From positions 124,001 to 188,000 of the forward strand of contig KV748213.1 in assembly GCA_001692895.1 (NCBI GenBank): a DNA stretch of 64,000 nt. The letters run 5' to 3'. A model generated the notes under the pieces. It was not told the origin of the DNA and did not search any database. It saw only the letters and a list, made by a program, of their open reading frames with translations. Below are positions 23,909-35,400 of the stretch, in pieces. The stretch's first letter is position 1; each line of letters opens with the position of its first letter. The stretch comes from Cenococcum geophilum 1.58. Lineage: Eukaryota > Ascomycota > Dothideomycetes > Gloniales > Gloniaceae. A program made the translations under genes and the position numbers.

Positions 23909-25873
23909 AGCTCGGACCCCTAAAACCCGGCCACCCCTAAAGTCGGCCACTTAACTAAAACCAAATCACCAATTTGTCAACCTATCTTCTTTATAACAAA
24001 TTGATTAATATAGACCAAAATATACAGAACTTATAAATGGCTATTGTAGATTTAAAATCTAATGTTTATAAGTCTATACGAAAAGCTATACTTGTATATA
24101 ATGTCCCTTTGTTAATTTTAAGCGATTAATTAAGTGGTACGCTCCTAGGGCAATTTATGCACTAATATAAACAGTAATTAACTCCTATATATAAGGCTTT
24201 ATTTATTAATTATATACTTAAATAGGACTTATAAAGTTTTATTCGCTTATATATACAGTTATAGAAGAATAGTAACTTAAACCTTTAATTAAAATAGCGA
24301 TACTAAGCCCCTTAGTGAAATATAGATAATTAGCTATTTTAAATAAAAATTATATATATCATTTAATTCACTAAATTAATAGAAGGCATATAAATTAATA
24401 GGTAGAACTAAAGTAAATTTAAAAATTCTATAACCTTTATTAAAAAAGTATAAAGAAAGGTTAATATATAAGTAAAAAATACCTAAAATATAAATGAATT
24501 TAAAGCTATATTAAGTGTATATATAAACTAAATCACTATAGGAAATACCGTTAAAAAGAAAACTATTATATAGTTACTAAATAATTATAAATGGGTATTT
24601 ATTATAGAGATATTATAAGGGGACTTTGTAGACAGGGGGCTATAAGGACACGATTGTGGAATAGGATAGATTGGTAAAAGAGACGAATCCTTAAGGAGGT
24701 AAGGCCTTTGGGATTGTAGAGACTATATACTACGGGCACGCGCCTTTAGCACGTAACCGGCAACTATCCAAGGGGCGTCTGGGGGTTATCCTAAGGGCAA
24801 CCCAAGGTGTCCGCAATAATATCCCTTACAGCTATTATCTACTCTTAATTAATTAATTAAATTTCTTATTATTTTTAAAGTAAAATCCTTCTAATTAATA
24901 TAATTCTACCAAATAAAAACATCCTATTAAGTATTTATAACATCAAAAAAAAAATTATATTTAACTAATTTACTAATATTTTCTTACTTAAAACCAAATT
25001 ATTTAGTAATAAAGCTTAATTATTGTTTTCTAATAGTATATAAGCCACTACATAATTAAATTTTTATTAAAATATAAATAACAAAATTAATAACTTATTT
25101 TTCTACTACTTTATTTTATATAATAACTCTTAAATCTATTAAATTTTTCCTTTAAAAAATTAAAAAAAATTAGAACTAACTTATAGAGCTTATATTTCTT
25201 AATAATATAGCTTTAATTAAAGGGTGCTGCTTTACTAAATATAACTATAAATCCTAATAGAAAGGCCTCTTAGCAAAAACAGTTAAATTTAGGTGGTATA
25301 CCTTTGGTATTTATCTATAGAATCTATATAAGGGCTTTAAGTCTTTATAGGTTAAAAATAAGGCTTTAAGCTCTAAATAAGCTAATAGTAATTAGTTTAA
25401 TATTATAGCCACTCTAAAAAAGCCTTATAAGATATATTAGATAATTTAAGGCCTTTATAACAAGTATATACTTAATTAAAAGACGTAGTTACTTTTATAA
25501 AAAAGAAGTCAATAACTTAAGCAACTTACTATGGAGGCTATATATAAAGACGCTTAAATATATAGCTTTAGATCACAGCCTAAAATTTTATAGGTAGGTA
25601 GCTATAGATCTAAATATAAATTTTATAAATATAAATTTGATCAAATAAGGTATAGAGGAGGTAGAGGAGAAAAAGGCTAAAATAAGGGTAAAGGAGTCAA
25701 AACCAAAGCCTTAAAAGGCGTTAAATAGAAAGGCCAAGGCCGATTTACTAAAGAGCACGTAGGGGTAGGATATTAGATTGATTTAATCAAGTATAGATAG
25801 CTTTAAAAGTGGTAGGATTCGATTCGCTTAAGTGGCCGAGTTTAGGGTTGGCCGGGTTCTAGGGGTCCGAGCT
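23909..25873 (+). mobile_element. pogo/Fot1-like DNA transposon, copy 1
   Basis: Terminal inverted repeats of 43 bp (left 23909-23951, right 25831-25873), 40 of 43 matching, begin AGCTCGGACCCC. Both ends are flanked by the TA target dinucleotide that Tc1/mariner/pogo elements duplicate. A plus-strand transposase begins at about 24037: KSIRKAILVYNVPLLILSD resembles the psq-type helix-turn-helix. Further on, a fragment ITIGNTVKKK...YKWVFIIE at about 24530-24610 resembles the DDE region of pogo transposases. The frame is broken by TAA/TAG stops and frame shifts, RIP-style. Net of the 216-bp insert at 24617-24832, the element is about 1.74 kb, near Fot1 length. Confidence 0.75.
24617..24832 (-). 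repeat. Solo LTR-like insert inside pogo copy 1
   Basis: This block of about 216 bp interrupts pogo copy 1 where copy 2 is continuous, and is flanked by TATTAT at 24611-24616 and 24833-24838. Read on minus it starts near TGTAAGGGATATTATTGCGG, an LTR-like start. It is markedly less AT-biased than its host, so it is younger or escaped RIP. Family unassigned. Confidence 0.55.
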
Positions 25874-26480
25874 TATATCCCTCTACTATAGTATCTTTAA
25901 ATACTTTCTAATACTATCCTCCTATAAAAATAGGTAGCTATTTATTTTTATAGCTTTTTATATTTAATAAAGGTCTATTAAAGTAGTAATATAGCAATAA
26001 AATAACTGCTATAAGAAATACGTCTGCTTTTAAGGTATATTATTATTAGCTTTATAGCTCTTTCCTTTTAAGGGCTAATTTACAACCTTTTTAATAAAAA
26101 AAGAAAAGTAACTTATCTTCTATAATAGTATTACTATTATAATACTGCTTCTATTTATAAAAGGCCTAAAGCTAAACAATATATTAGCTATAGGGCGTAA
26201 TGCTTTTAGGTGAAAAGGGAAAGGGTAAATATTATATTCTTTTTATTTTAACCCCCTTTTACTTTAAGTTATATACTAAAGATATATTCTTAGGCCTAGT
26301 AGTATATATAAGGATAAGGATATACTATACGTTAATATATAATTTAGTATTATTAGCGATATTAATCTCTATATAGTTAGTTAGCGCTGTTTTATATAGT
26401 AGGTATAATAGTAAATATATTACTATAATTAAGGATTAAGTAAAAAGAACGTTTTTATATATACTTTAGGCCCTAATAGC
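25874..26480 (-). mobile_element. Unrecognised RIP-mutated repeat, right part
   Basis: This continues the AT-rich repeat interrupted by pogo copy 1 and ends where composition becomes normal, at about 26480-26560. There is no open frame or recognisable motif. Confidence 0.35.
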
Positions 26481-26559
26481 CCTAATTACTTTATGGTTAG
26501 CGTTAAGTAGCGGCTTAATTAGTAGGTGGTCTTTAATATACGTACATCTATAGCTTGGC

Positions 26560-26897
26560 GCTAGTGGCGCTATAGATATACGCGAATATGTGCCAGGTGG
26601 CTGGCTGAACATGTGACTTTTTAGCTGACTGGCCTTGAATACCAAATATTTCCTAAATCGAGATTCTCGGCTAACTTGCTTCCTGAAAGTTATCACCAAA
26701 TCACGACAGCGATGCTCAGGTTAGATTTCCTTTATTCCTACATACAATGGTCCAAAGCTCTTTTTAAGAGCTTTCCATACATCGTCTCAATATTTCTTCT
26801 ATGCTAAGAGGATCACTCTTCCAGTCACTACATTTTAAGTCTTGCAAGTGATCATACCTAAAAACCACCAATAACAAACACGAACTTATCTTCAACG
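26560..26897. other. Upstream region of the dehydrogenase gene
   Basis: GC-normal, unmutated sequence between the repeat and the gene. A CCAAT pentamer lies at about 26868-26872, very close to the start codon and so probably in the leader. No convincing TATA box. The minus-strand ORF here appears spurious. Confidence 0.4.
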
Positions 26898-28052
26898 ATG
26901 CCTGACAACGCCTCCGAGCGCGATGCCCTTGTCAACAGGCAGCTCCCTCAAATGCAGCTCTCTGACGGCTCCTCATCGTCTTTTACTGCCCCTCCCCCAC
27001 CACCGCCACACTATCTGGATGCCGAGGGCAGGGCTCAGCATAGATTTGCGGTCGAGGGGAACGCAATTAGTACGTGATAAATGTGATGGTATATCCCGGA
27101 ACATTGTAGTCCTAGTTTGGGGCTCCCCAATTACTAATACCTCGTCACAGTTACTGGTGGAGCCGGAACTCTCGCACTCGAATGCGCTCGTGCGCTCCTT
27201 GAACATGGCCTCTCTGGGCTGGCTCTACTCGATATCAATCCTCAACAAGCTGCTGGTCCCATTACAAGTCTAATAGCGGAATTCCCTTCTGCCCAGATCA
27301 TAACGAAGCAGGTAGACGTTAGAGATTCTGAAAGTATCAATGCTGCCGTTGCCGAAACCGCCAAGCATCTTGGGAGTGTAGATATACTATGCTGCTTCGC
27401 TGGAGTGGTTGGCTGTACGCATGCAACTGATATGGCCCTAGAGGAATGGAAGTCCACGATGGATATCAATTGCACGGGGTCCTTTCTCTGCGCCCAAGCA
27501 GTTGCGAAGTGCGCCCTCCTTTGCCTCTGTTGGTTACTGTAATAATAACTACCCATTGTGCAGACAAATGATACCTCAGGAGACCGGAGGTTCCATAGTG
27601 TTCATAGCATGTCCGTCATTTCAGCTTCCTATTCTTGCTTTAGTTACATTTGCTGACAATCTATCAGCAATTTCCGGTCATCGTGTAAACTTTCCTCAGC
27701 CTCAAGTGGCCTACAACGTATCTAAATCCGCACTGTTAAGCCTCAAAAACTCTCTTGCGGCTGAATGGGCGCGCTACGGTATCCGGGTGAACACTATCAG
27801 CCCAGGATATATGGATACGATACTAAATAAGGGTCATGGACTTGAAAAAGCCCGCAACATATGGACTTCCCGCAACCCGATGGGAAGAATGGGCGTGCCT
27901 CAGGAATTGACTGGGCCATTAGTACTGCTTTGCTCTGGCGCAGGGAGCTATATCAATGCTGCAGATATTGTGGTGGATGGTAAGTCGATTCTCATTGTTT
28001 GAACACACGCGAGACAGGAATTAACTCTTTAGGTGGCGGTTTGGTTTTCTGA
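26898..28052 (+). CDS. Short-chain dehydrogenase/reductase, polyol (arabinitol/xylulose-type), five exons
   Basis: Predicted exons are 26898-27069, 27151-27508, 27564-27610, 27668-27979 and 28033-28052. They sum to 909 bp, 302 residues plus stop, and every intron (81, 55, 57 and 53 bp) starts GT and ends AG with a CTAAT/CTGAC/CTAAC-like branch site in most. Residues 59-65 TGGAGTL form the glycine-rich cofactor loop. Asp85 at the end of the second strand (LLDIN) favours NAD(H) over NADP(H). N164, S193 or S195, Y208 and K212 (YNVSK) form the catalytic set. SPGYMDT follows, and the C-terminus is DIVVDGGGLVF. Closest known resemblance is to fungal D-arabinitol 2-dehydrogenase/L-xylulose reductase-type SDRs, which interconvert sugar alcohols and ketoses; the exact substrate is inference. 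A Pro-rich N-terminus (residues 32-37) precedes the fold; no signal peptide. The gene is intact, although pogo elements flank it on both sides. Confidence 0.88.
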
Positions 28053-28150
28053 ATCAAAGATGAATATTTCAGGTGCTTGAGATATCATACTAATACCAAG
28101 TTAGCCTGGAGACAAATAGCGCTGGCATATATTATGTCTGATAGGTCATA

Positions 28151-30091
28151 AGCTCGGACCCCTGGAACTCGGTCGCCTCCCGAACACGGTCACCACACCA
28201 AAATTAACTCTCCGACTTGCCGACCTATTTTCTCCACGAGCCCATCAATATAGACCAAACTAAGTAGAGTTTATAAATAGCTGTTGTAGATTTTAAATCT
28301 GGTGCTTATAAGTCTGCGCGAAAAGCTATGCTTATACACAGTGTCCCTTTATTAATTTTAGGCGATTAATTAAATAGCAAGTTTCTATAACAATTTATAC
28401 ACTAGTATAAATAGCAATTAACTCCTATATAGGGGGCCTTGCTTATTAATTGGGTACTTAAACAGGATCTATAAAGATTTACCCCCTTATATGTATAATT
28501 ATTAAAAAATAGTAATCTAAATCTTTAATTAAAATAGCCATACTAAGCCCCTTAGAAAAATGTGGGTAATTAGCTATTTTAAATAAAAAATTTATTTATT
28601 TATTTAATAGAAAGTATATAAGTTAATTGGGCACAACTAAAGTAAATTAAAAAATATTATAACCTTTATAAATAAGTATAAAGGAAAGTTAATATATTAT
28701 TGAAATATACCTAAGATATAAATTAATTTAGAGTTATATTAAGTGTATATATAAACTTAATCACTATAATAAATGCCTTTAAAAGGAAAAGTTTTATATT
28801 ATTACTAAATAATTATAAATAAGTGTTTATTATAGGGATAATATTTACTCTAAATTAATTAATTAATTTCCTTATAGTCTTTAAATAAAAGCACCTTTAA
28901 TTAGTGTAAGTCTACTAGGGCAAAATGGTTTATTAAGTATATATAGCCTTACAAAATAGTTAAATAAATAAATAAATAAAATTTAAGTAATTTATTACTA
29001 TATTGTTATCTAAAACTAAACTATTTAGTAATAAAGCTTAATTATTATTCTTTAATAGTTATATAAGCCACTATATAATTAAATTTTTATTAAAATATTA
29101 ATAATATAATATATAACTTATTTTTCTACTACTTTATTTAATATAGTAACACTTAAATCTATTATACTTTTCTTTTATAAAATTATAATATTAGGACTAT
29201 ATTATAAAGTATATATATTTCAATAACATAGCCTTAATTAAGAAGGATTATATTTTTAAATATTAATATAGGACCGGAAAAGAAAGTGTATAATTACAGC
29301 ACCTAGTATACCAAACGCGTGTCTACGCATTTGGTGCACCAACTACTTGCTTATAACTAATTAGGGGGGAGGGCGCGTTAGTATATAGACTACGTAGTCT
29401 ACCTCAATAGAATTAACAGTCACCACCATCTAAAAGAGCATACGATACTACACGTATTTCGTGCCCCTGAATATAACTTACCTGTATCATTAAATTGATA
29501 CAAACAGAAAGTCTAAAAGCAAAATTTTTTAAAATTAAATAATATACCTTTAATATTTATTTATAAAATCTATATAAGAGCTTTATATTTTTATAGGCTA
29601 AAAATAAGCAAACAGTAATTAGTTTAACACTATAGATACCCTAAAAAGCCTTATTATATATATTAAGTGGTTTAAAGCCTTTATAATAAGTATATACTTA
29701 ATTAAAGGATTAACAACTTTAGCAACTTCCTATAAGGGCTATATATAAGGTCACTTAAATATATTGCTTGCAATTACAACTTAAGGGCCTTAAAGGCCTA
29801 AAACTTTATAAGTAAGTAGCTATAGATTTAAATATATAATTTACCAATATATACTTAATCAAGTAAGTAATAGAGAAGGTAGAGGGGAAAAAGGCTAAAA
29901 TAAGGGTAAAGAAGCTAAAATCGAAGCCTTAAAAGGTAATAGATAGAAAGGCGAAGGTCAATATACCAAATAGCACATAAGGGCAAATAATCAATTTAAT
30001 TTGGTTGGGTGTAGTTGGCTTTTAAAGTGGTAGTAGTCAATTTAGTGAGGTAACCGAGTTCGGGGGTTAACCGAGTTCCGGGGGTAGACTT
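28151..30091 (+). mobile_element. pogo/Fot1-like DNA transposon, copy 2
   Basis: Same family and orientation as the copy at 23909-25873. It starts AGCTCGGACCCC at 28151 after a TA, and the interior is collinear, including the helix-turn-helix-like region after about 28290. The right end (about 30045-30091) keeps the inner inverted repeat (CCGAGTT motifs) but its terminal bases have diverged from the left end. The transposase start codon and frame are lost. An LTR-like block interrupts it at about 29265-29500. It lies 99 bp downstream of the dehydrogenase stop codon. Confidence 0.7.
29265..29500 (-). repeat. LTR-like insert inside pogo copy 2
   Basis: About 235 bp, GC-normal and absent from pogo copy 1 at the matching point. 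On minus it starts near TGTTTGTATCAATTTAATGA, resembling an LTR start. It includes a short palindrome (GACTACGTAGTC, about 29388-29399). Ends are approximate and no target duplication is clear. Confidence 0.45.
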
Positions 30092-30650
30092 TAGTTATTG
30101 GGCTTAGAGGGTTAGGTCTGCATTTTGTGCAAAATTCTAGGCTGGCGGCTCGATTAAAGTTTTTGTAGCAAGAGTTTAGTAGAATTGTCGGTCATTTTAG
30201 CCTTGTATCCACGATTAATTTCACGAAAGTTCTTCAAAGTAATCAGAGCGTAGAAAGTATAAAATCTCACCGTCAAACTAATGCATAATGTTTTACCCTG
30301 GGATATTCCTACTGAAGTAAATACAATCATCTCTCGGAATATCAGGCCGTCCTGCTGCATGATGTCGATAACCGAGACGCGCTCGCTGTTTGTATAAGTA
30401 GATGTATATCTAGTTCATAAAGCAAGTTATTTATTTACATGAAAAGTTGATAAAGCATGTTATATAAGCCTCTCATTAACTTTCATTAAGCTCGGACCTG
30501 CATCTTCTCAGCCATATCTAAAATTTATCGCGCCTAACTCCTACTCCAAACGAACTCAAGCTTCCATCTCTCCACTAGCAGCCGCTTTACCATCGTTCGG
30601 CCTTAGCAGTGGGCTTAGTTATAAATTCATGCATATTTTGGCCAAATATT
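30092..30650. other. Unique unmutated spacer
   Basis: GC-normal sequence between pogo copy 2 and gypsy fragment E. A stray TTAAGCTCGGACCT at about 30486-30499 resembles the pogo end, possibly a deleted third copy. A minus-strand 68-residue ORF at 30154-30360 has no recognisable domain; I do not call it a gene. Confidence 0.4.
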
Positions 30651-31204
30651 TATAATGTAAATACATACAATAAATATAACTTAGGTAAGATCTATCGTTT
30701 TATTCTTATATAAGATTTATATAAAAGCCCTTAATAAACTCTTCTACGATACTTTTACAATATATGTTATATCTTGGTATTCGTACTCTTTAGTGTCTAG
30801 GCCTTCCGCTTAAGCCTCTCGAATTCGCTACTCCTAATCCGTAATTGATGCCTTGTATGTCCCTACGATTTATAGATGGTTATACCTAATTTTCCTATCG
30901 TCGTCTAGTTATAAGGGTGCTCCTAATAGTTTTTCATTACCTTATAGATCTACTCTTCTACTAAGTATATCTACTCTTGCGTTTTTACTCCCCTTAGCGT
31001 ACTTCGATTTTAAAGTAATATTCTACTAATATTTCTACCTACTTAACTTATCTTCTATTTAGTTCTTTACTAGTTAGAAATCTTATAAATATTTTATAAT
31101 ATATTTTAAGAATACATAGCTCTATTATTCCTTATAATAATAACCTTTATTCTTTAAGTATTACTACTATTATGGCTTAAACCAATGCCTCTAAATCGAA
31201 GCTT
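30651..31204 (-). mobile_element. Gypsy fragment E (RNase H region, fossil)
   Basis: Minus-strand remnant resembling the RNase H C-terminus and the linker toward integrase of gypsy elements (about 30950-31080 aligns with the same region of element C at about 42600-42720). Its left edge fades into unique sequence at about 30650, and its right edge meets the LTR of element D. Broken. Confidence 0.55.
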
Positions 31205-31394
31205 AAACTAATATTATATTACGAAAATACTAAGCTAAGGAGAAGGAAAAGAGGTATTCTAGGGCCGATAAAAATTAATATATAGGCTAGCCGCCAAGGC
31301 GCTAGTAGTAAGCGAGCCAATTATAGGATTAGCAGAACATAGCAGTATTACGGTAGAATTTAGTAGGTAATGCGCCCTTAGTGCTATTATATTA
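31205..31394 (-). repeat. Probable 3' LTR of gypsy element D
   Basis: About 190 bp directly after the polypurine tract (CCCCCCCTTTAAAAAG on plus at about 31393-31408). Ends are RIP-altered, so the TG...CA signature is not preserved and the boundaries are approximate. Confidence 0.5.
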
Positions 31395-32056
31395 CCCCCC
31401 CTTTAAAAAGTCTACCCTTAAGCTTATTAGAAATAGAGCTAAATTAAACTATAAGATATAAGATAAGGGAGGAAAAAAGGTATAAGCGTATCTAGGTTAA
31501 GTATATAGGGTAGTAAATAGAGTAGCCACTAAAAGACTTAGTAGGGATTTAACTAATTAGATAACTTTAACTAGTAGTTAAAGTTGCTAGATATTTAAAG
31601 TCTTAACAGTAGTAGTAGAAAACGGTTAAATTAAGTAGAATTTGGTAGAACTAGGGCCCTAGAGTATTATTGTCCCTATACTCTTACAGTATCCTATTAT
31701 CTTTATTATACTAGTATTTTCCCTACTTATTTAGGTACTTTAGGAGTTTAGGAAAGTTAGGGTATTAGTTATAAAACTCTTTAAGCTTCTAGGAATAGCC
31801 TATAAAGTTCTATATAGGGTACGAAGCTAAGTCTAGATTATAGCCCTTCTACCAGATACGGTATTTTAGTATTCCCTATATTAGCTTACTAGTTAGTATT
31901 TCTTCTACCTCTTATTTATCGTCGCTATTAACTTAAATTAGTAGGGGAGGTTTATTCTTTTATTTAGGTAATAGATTATTTATAGCTTTCCGTAGTTTAT
32001 CTAGTAAGTAAATAGGGTAAACCTTAATTAAACCTTAGAGTTTTAGTTTATATAAG

Positions 32057-32479
32057 TGTTATGGACACTTTAAGTACGATGTTACGACTACTTAGAGAAA
32101 AGTTAAAAGAAGCTAGTTAGTTAATTTAGGTACGGTCCAGGATGGAGCCGGTAGAGCTATATGACGAGAAATAGTAGCCAAGGTCACATAACGTTGTACG
32201 TAGTATATGTAGTATATAAAGGGAATGTATGTATAATATATATAACATGTATATTACGTATAAGAAGGATTTTATAAGAGTACGGTTATGTATTTAAGGA
32301 CCCTTAGTCCCTATCTAGATAGTTCCTTCCTTATAGTAATTCTTAGAATATAATTAAAGTTAATCTATTAGGTAACCACTCCACCAGTTATTATTATATT
32401 ATTAACTTTAATTTATATTACCTATATACTTAGCCTATTAACGAGCCCATTATAGTACTTACTATAAGGTTCCGTTATA
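32057..32479 (+). repeat. 5' LTR of gypsy element B
   Basis: 423 bp, TGTTATGG...CCGTTATA, paired with 50033-50455. Confidence 0.9.
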
Positions 32480-35400
32480 TAATTACTACCTAGTTATAGT
32501 ATTAAATATAGAAAGTTGAATAATATGCCACTAAAAGCAGCTACTATAACGCTATTAACGGCGGCAACTACTTTAAGGTTAGGAGGTAATACTAGTATAG
32601 TAGATACTAACTTATAATAACCTATAACGGTTGGATAACTATAAGAGATAGTTAACTAGTTAATAATAAATAATGCGGCGCTAGAAGAAAGGGTTAATAG
32701 AATAAAAGCGGTAAAGATTAAGTTACTATTAATTAAGAGGTACTTAGGAGAAAGATTAAAGCTTAAGGAATTCCTTACGCAAATACACTTTAAAGTTATA
32801 TAAGAAGGAGTAAAGCTACTAATACCTATAGATTAAATAGTATATACGGGACTATTTCTATTAGGAAGGGCACTTAAGTAGTTTAAGCCTTACCTTATAG
32901 AAATATAGGCAAACGGAATAATAACTACTAATTAGGAGGTACGATTTATATTCTTAAGCTAGGAAGGGTTTATAGAGCAACTTATACAAATGTTTAGAGA
33001 CCTAAAGGTAGTAACTACGGCAAAAAGAAAACTCTAAGATATTACGTAATAAACCTTAGTAATTAAGTATATAATATAATTTTAGACGTTAGCTATATAA
33101 GTTAAGTGGAATAATAAGGCGCTTATAGTATAGTATAAGCAAGGACTTAAGGCTAAAGTCTAGGACGTAATTATCCTAATAGAAGATACGGACACCCTAT
33201 AGGATTTAATAAATTAAGTAATTAAGATTAATAATTAGATCTACTAAAGGGAATAGGCTAAGAGAGGCTAGGATAGAGTTCTATAGTTATATAAGGTATA
33301 GAGTATATAATAACTAAAGCTAAGTTAGAAACTATGGTATAGCGCAAAGCTAATAGACCTAAGTAGTACTAAAGAAGCCTATAAAAGATGGAGTAAAAAA
33401 CTATAAAAAAAACTAGAGGTTAAGGATTTAGTAATTATAGGACTAAGGAGTAAAGGCTAAACTAGGGATTTTAGCAGCAGAAGACGTTTAGGCGGACTTT
33501 ATAGCAAAGTTAATAGTTTAAAGACGGAGCTTATATAAATTGCGGAAAATAAGGTTACTTTATAAGGGATTATAAAGATGGTTAAAGTTACTATATAATA
33601 AAGGAAACTAGACTAGTAGAAGATATATACGTATAAAGGGACGATAGTATACTGCGAGGAATAAAAGAGTGTTTAATTAGAAGTTTTATGTTTTATTATA
33701 ATAACGTATACTAAATTTATAAAGACGCTAAGTATGGCGTAAGCTATTAGCTATAGGAGCTAAAATCCTTAAAGTATAGGGGAACTAATAAACTAGTTTG
33801 TAGATCGGATATTAAGGACGATGAGTTTAATATAGGTGAAATATTCTATAATAATAAGGTAATAAGGGCAGCTTACTAGGAGTATATAGACCTTAAAGAT
33901 ATTATAAAAGAGGTAAAGGATAATTCCACTAGAAAACAGGGAACATTAGTAGGGATTAAGACCCTACTAGATATAATGTCTATCGCTTTGCGAGACATAA
34001 GAGAAGTAGAATAGTAAACTATTTTGGCACTTAATAAAGGCAAAAGGCCAAAGGCTTAAGATTCTTAAGATGAGATAAGAGACGACTAAGATTCTTAAGA
34101 TAAGATAAGGTATACCTAAAGACCTATAACAGATAAAAACTAATAAAGTAGGGTAATAGCTTAGTTTAAAGATATATAAATGAGCTTGGGATAGAGTTTC
34201 CTATAGGCATAAGACTCTTAAGATAAAATAAGTAAGATTTAAGACTCTTAAGACGAGATAAGAATACCTAAGCCTAGTTAGACTAAGGTAGGAGCAAAGC
34301 TTAAGACAAAAGTAAGCTTAAAATTAAGAATCCTATAGAACTAAGATTTTGAGATATAAATAAGGACTATTAATAAGATTAAGAAGTAAGAAGACTTTAA
34401 GGATCTACTTATATAACGCGAAAGGAAAGAAACTATAGAGGAATTTAGAGTAAGAATTACCTTATAGCAAAATTAAAAACTAGATAAGAGATTTAGTATA
34501 CTAGGATATATAAGGGACAGAGCACCCGTATAAAGAATTACTAATAGGCCTAGAGTAGGTATACTAAGAGCTAAGTAGCTTATTAAACTGGAGTAAGAAG
34601 AGGATCTAGAGATTTTAACTAGGTTTAAAGAATAATATATAAAGGGCTGTTATAATATAGTAATAAGAAGATACTTCCTTACAGATAAGCTATATATACT
34701 TAAGGGGCTGTACTAAAAGTGGTATAGGCAACAACATAACGACGAGTGGGAAGATTTCTATATATAGTTAAACAAAAAAGTTGTCTAAGACCACCTAATT
34801 ACAGAAAAGGCTATAAGTTATATTAAAGGAGCCTTAATTATAATATTAAAAGATCTAAAGAAGCAATTAGAGGACTAGAGAAGTAAAAGATAAATCTTAA
34901 TACCTATAAACGAAGTTATAACACTTAGATTAATACGAGAAAGGTTTAAACTTAAAGATAAAAACAAGTTAAGAGTTAACCTAAGACACTAGGTATATTA
35001 TACGTTGGTATAGATTATATATATAGATAATGCGTATAATATATATAGAGCACCTAAAAATAAAAACTAGAAGTACCTAGTAAGGATATATTAGGTACCG
35101 GACGAGGCGAAATATAGAAACGCTAAGTATATATATAGTTAGCACCTAGTAGAAGTGTAAAGCTAAGGGGACTTAATACTTTAGCTAGGAAGATTCCTTA
35201 TAGAAGAATGCCTAGACGGATAATAGTGGTGGAAATGCCTAGAAAATATGTATCTATAGTATATTAAAGATAAAAAGCAAATTAAGTATTGGCTAAAAGT
35301 GGACTAAGTATAAACAGGATTAAGTAGCTAATAGTTAGGAAAAGTAGAGGCCTATAGGACTAGAGGGAACTAGTAGTAAAGCCTTAAACCCTTAAAGAAA

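Noticed and set aside
27242-27556. Minus-strand 104-residue frame in the dehydrogenase locus
   Set aside because: Shadow of SDR exon 2; the plus-strand gene with consistent introns and catalytic motifs explains the region.
30154-30360. Minus-strand 68-residue ORF in the unique spacer
   Set aside because: No recognisable domain or neighbour context; length is within chance expectation.
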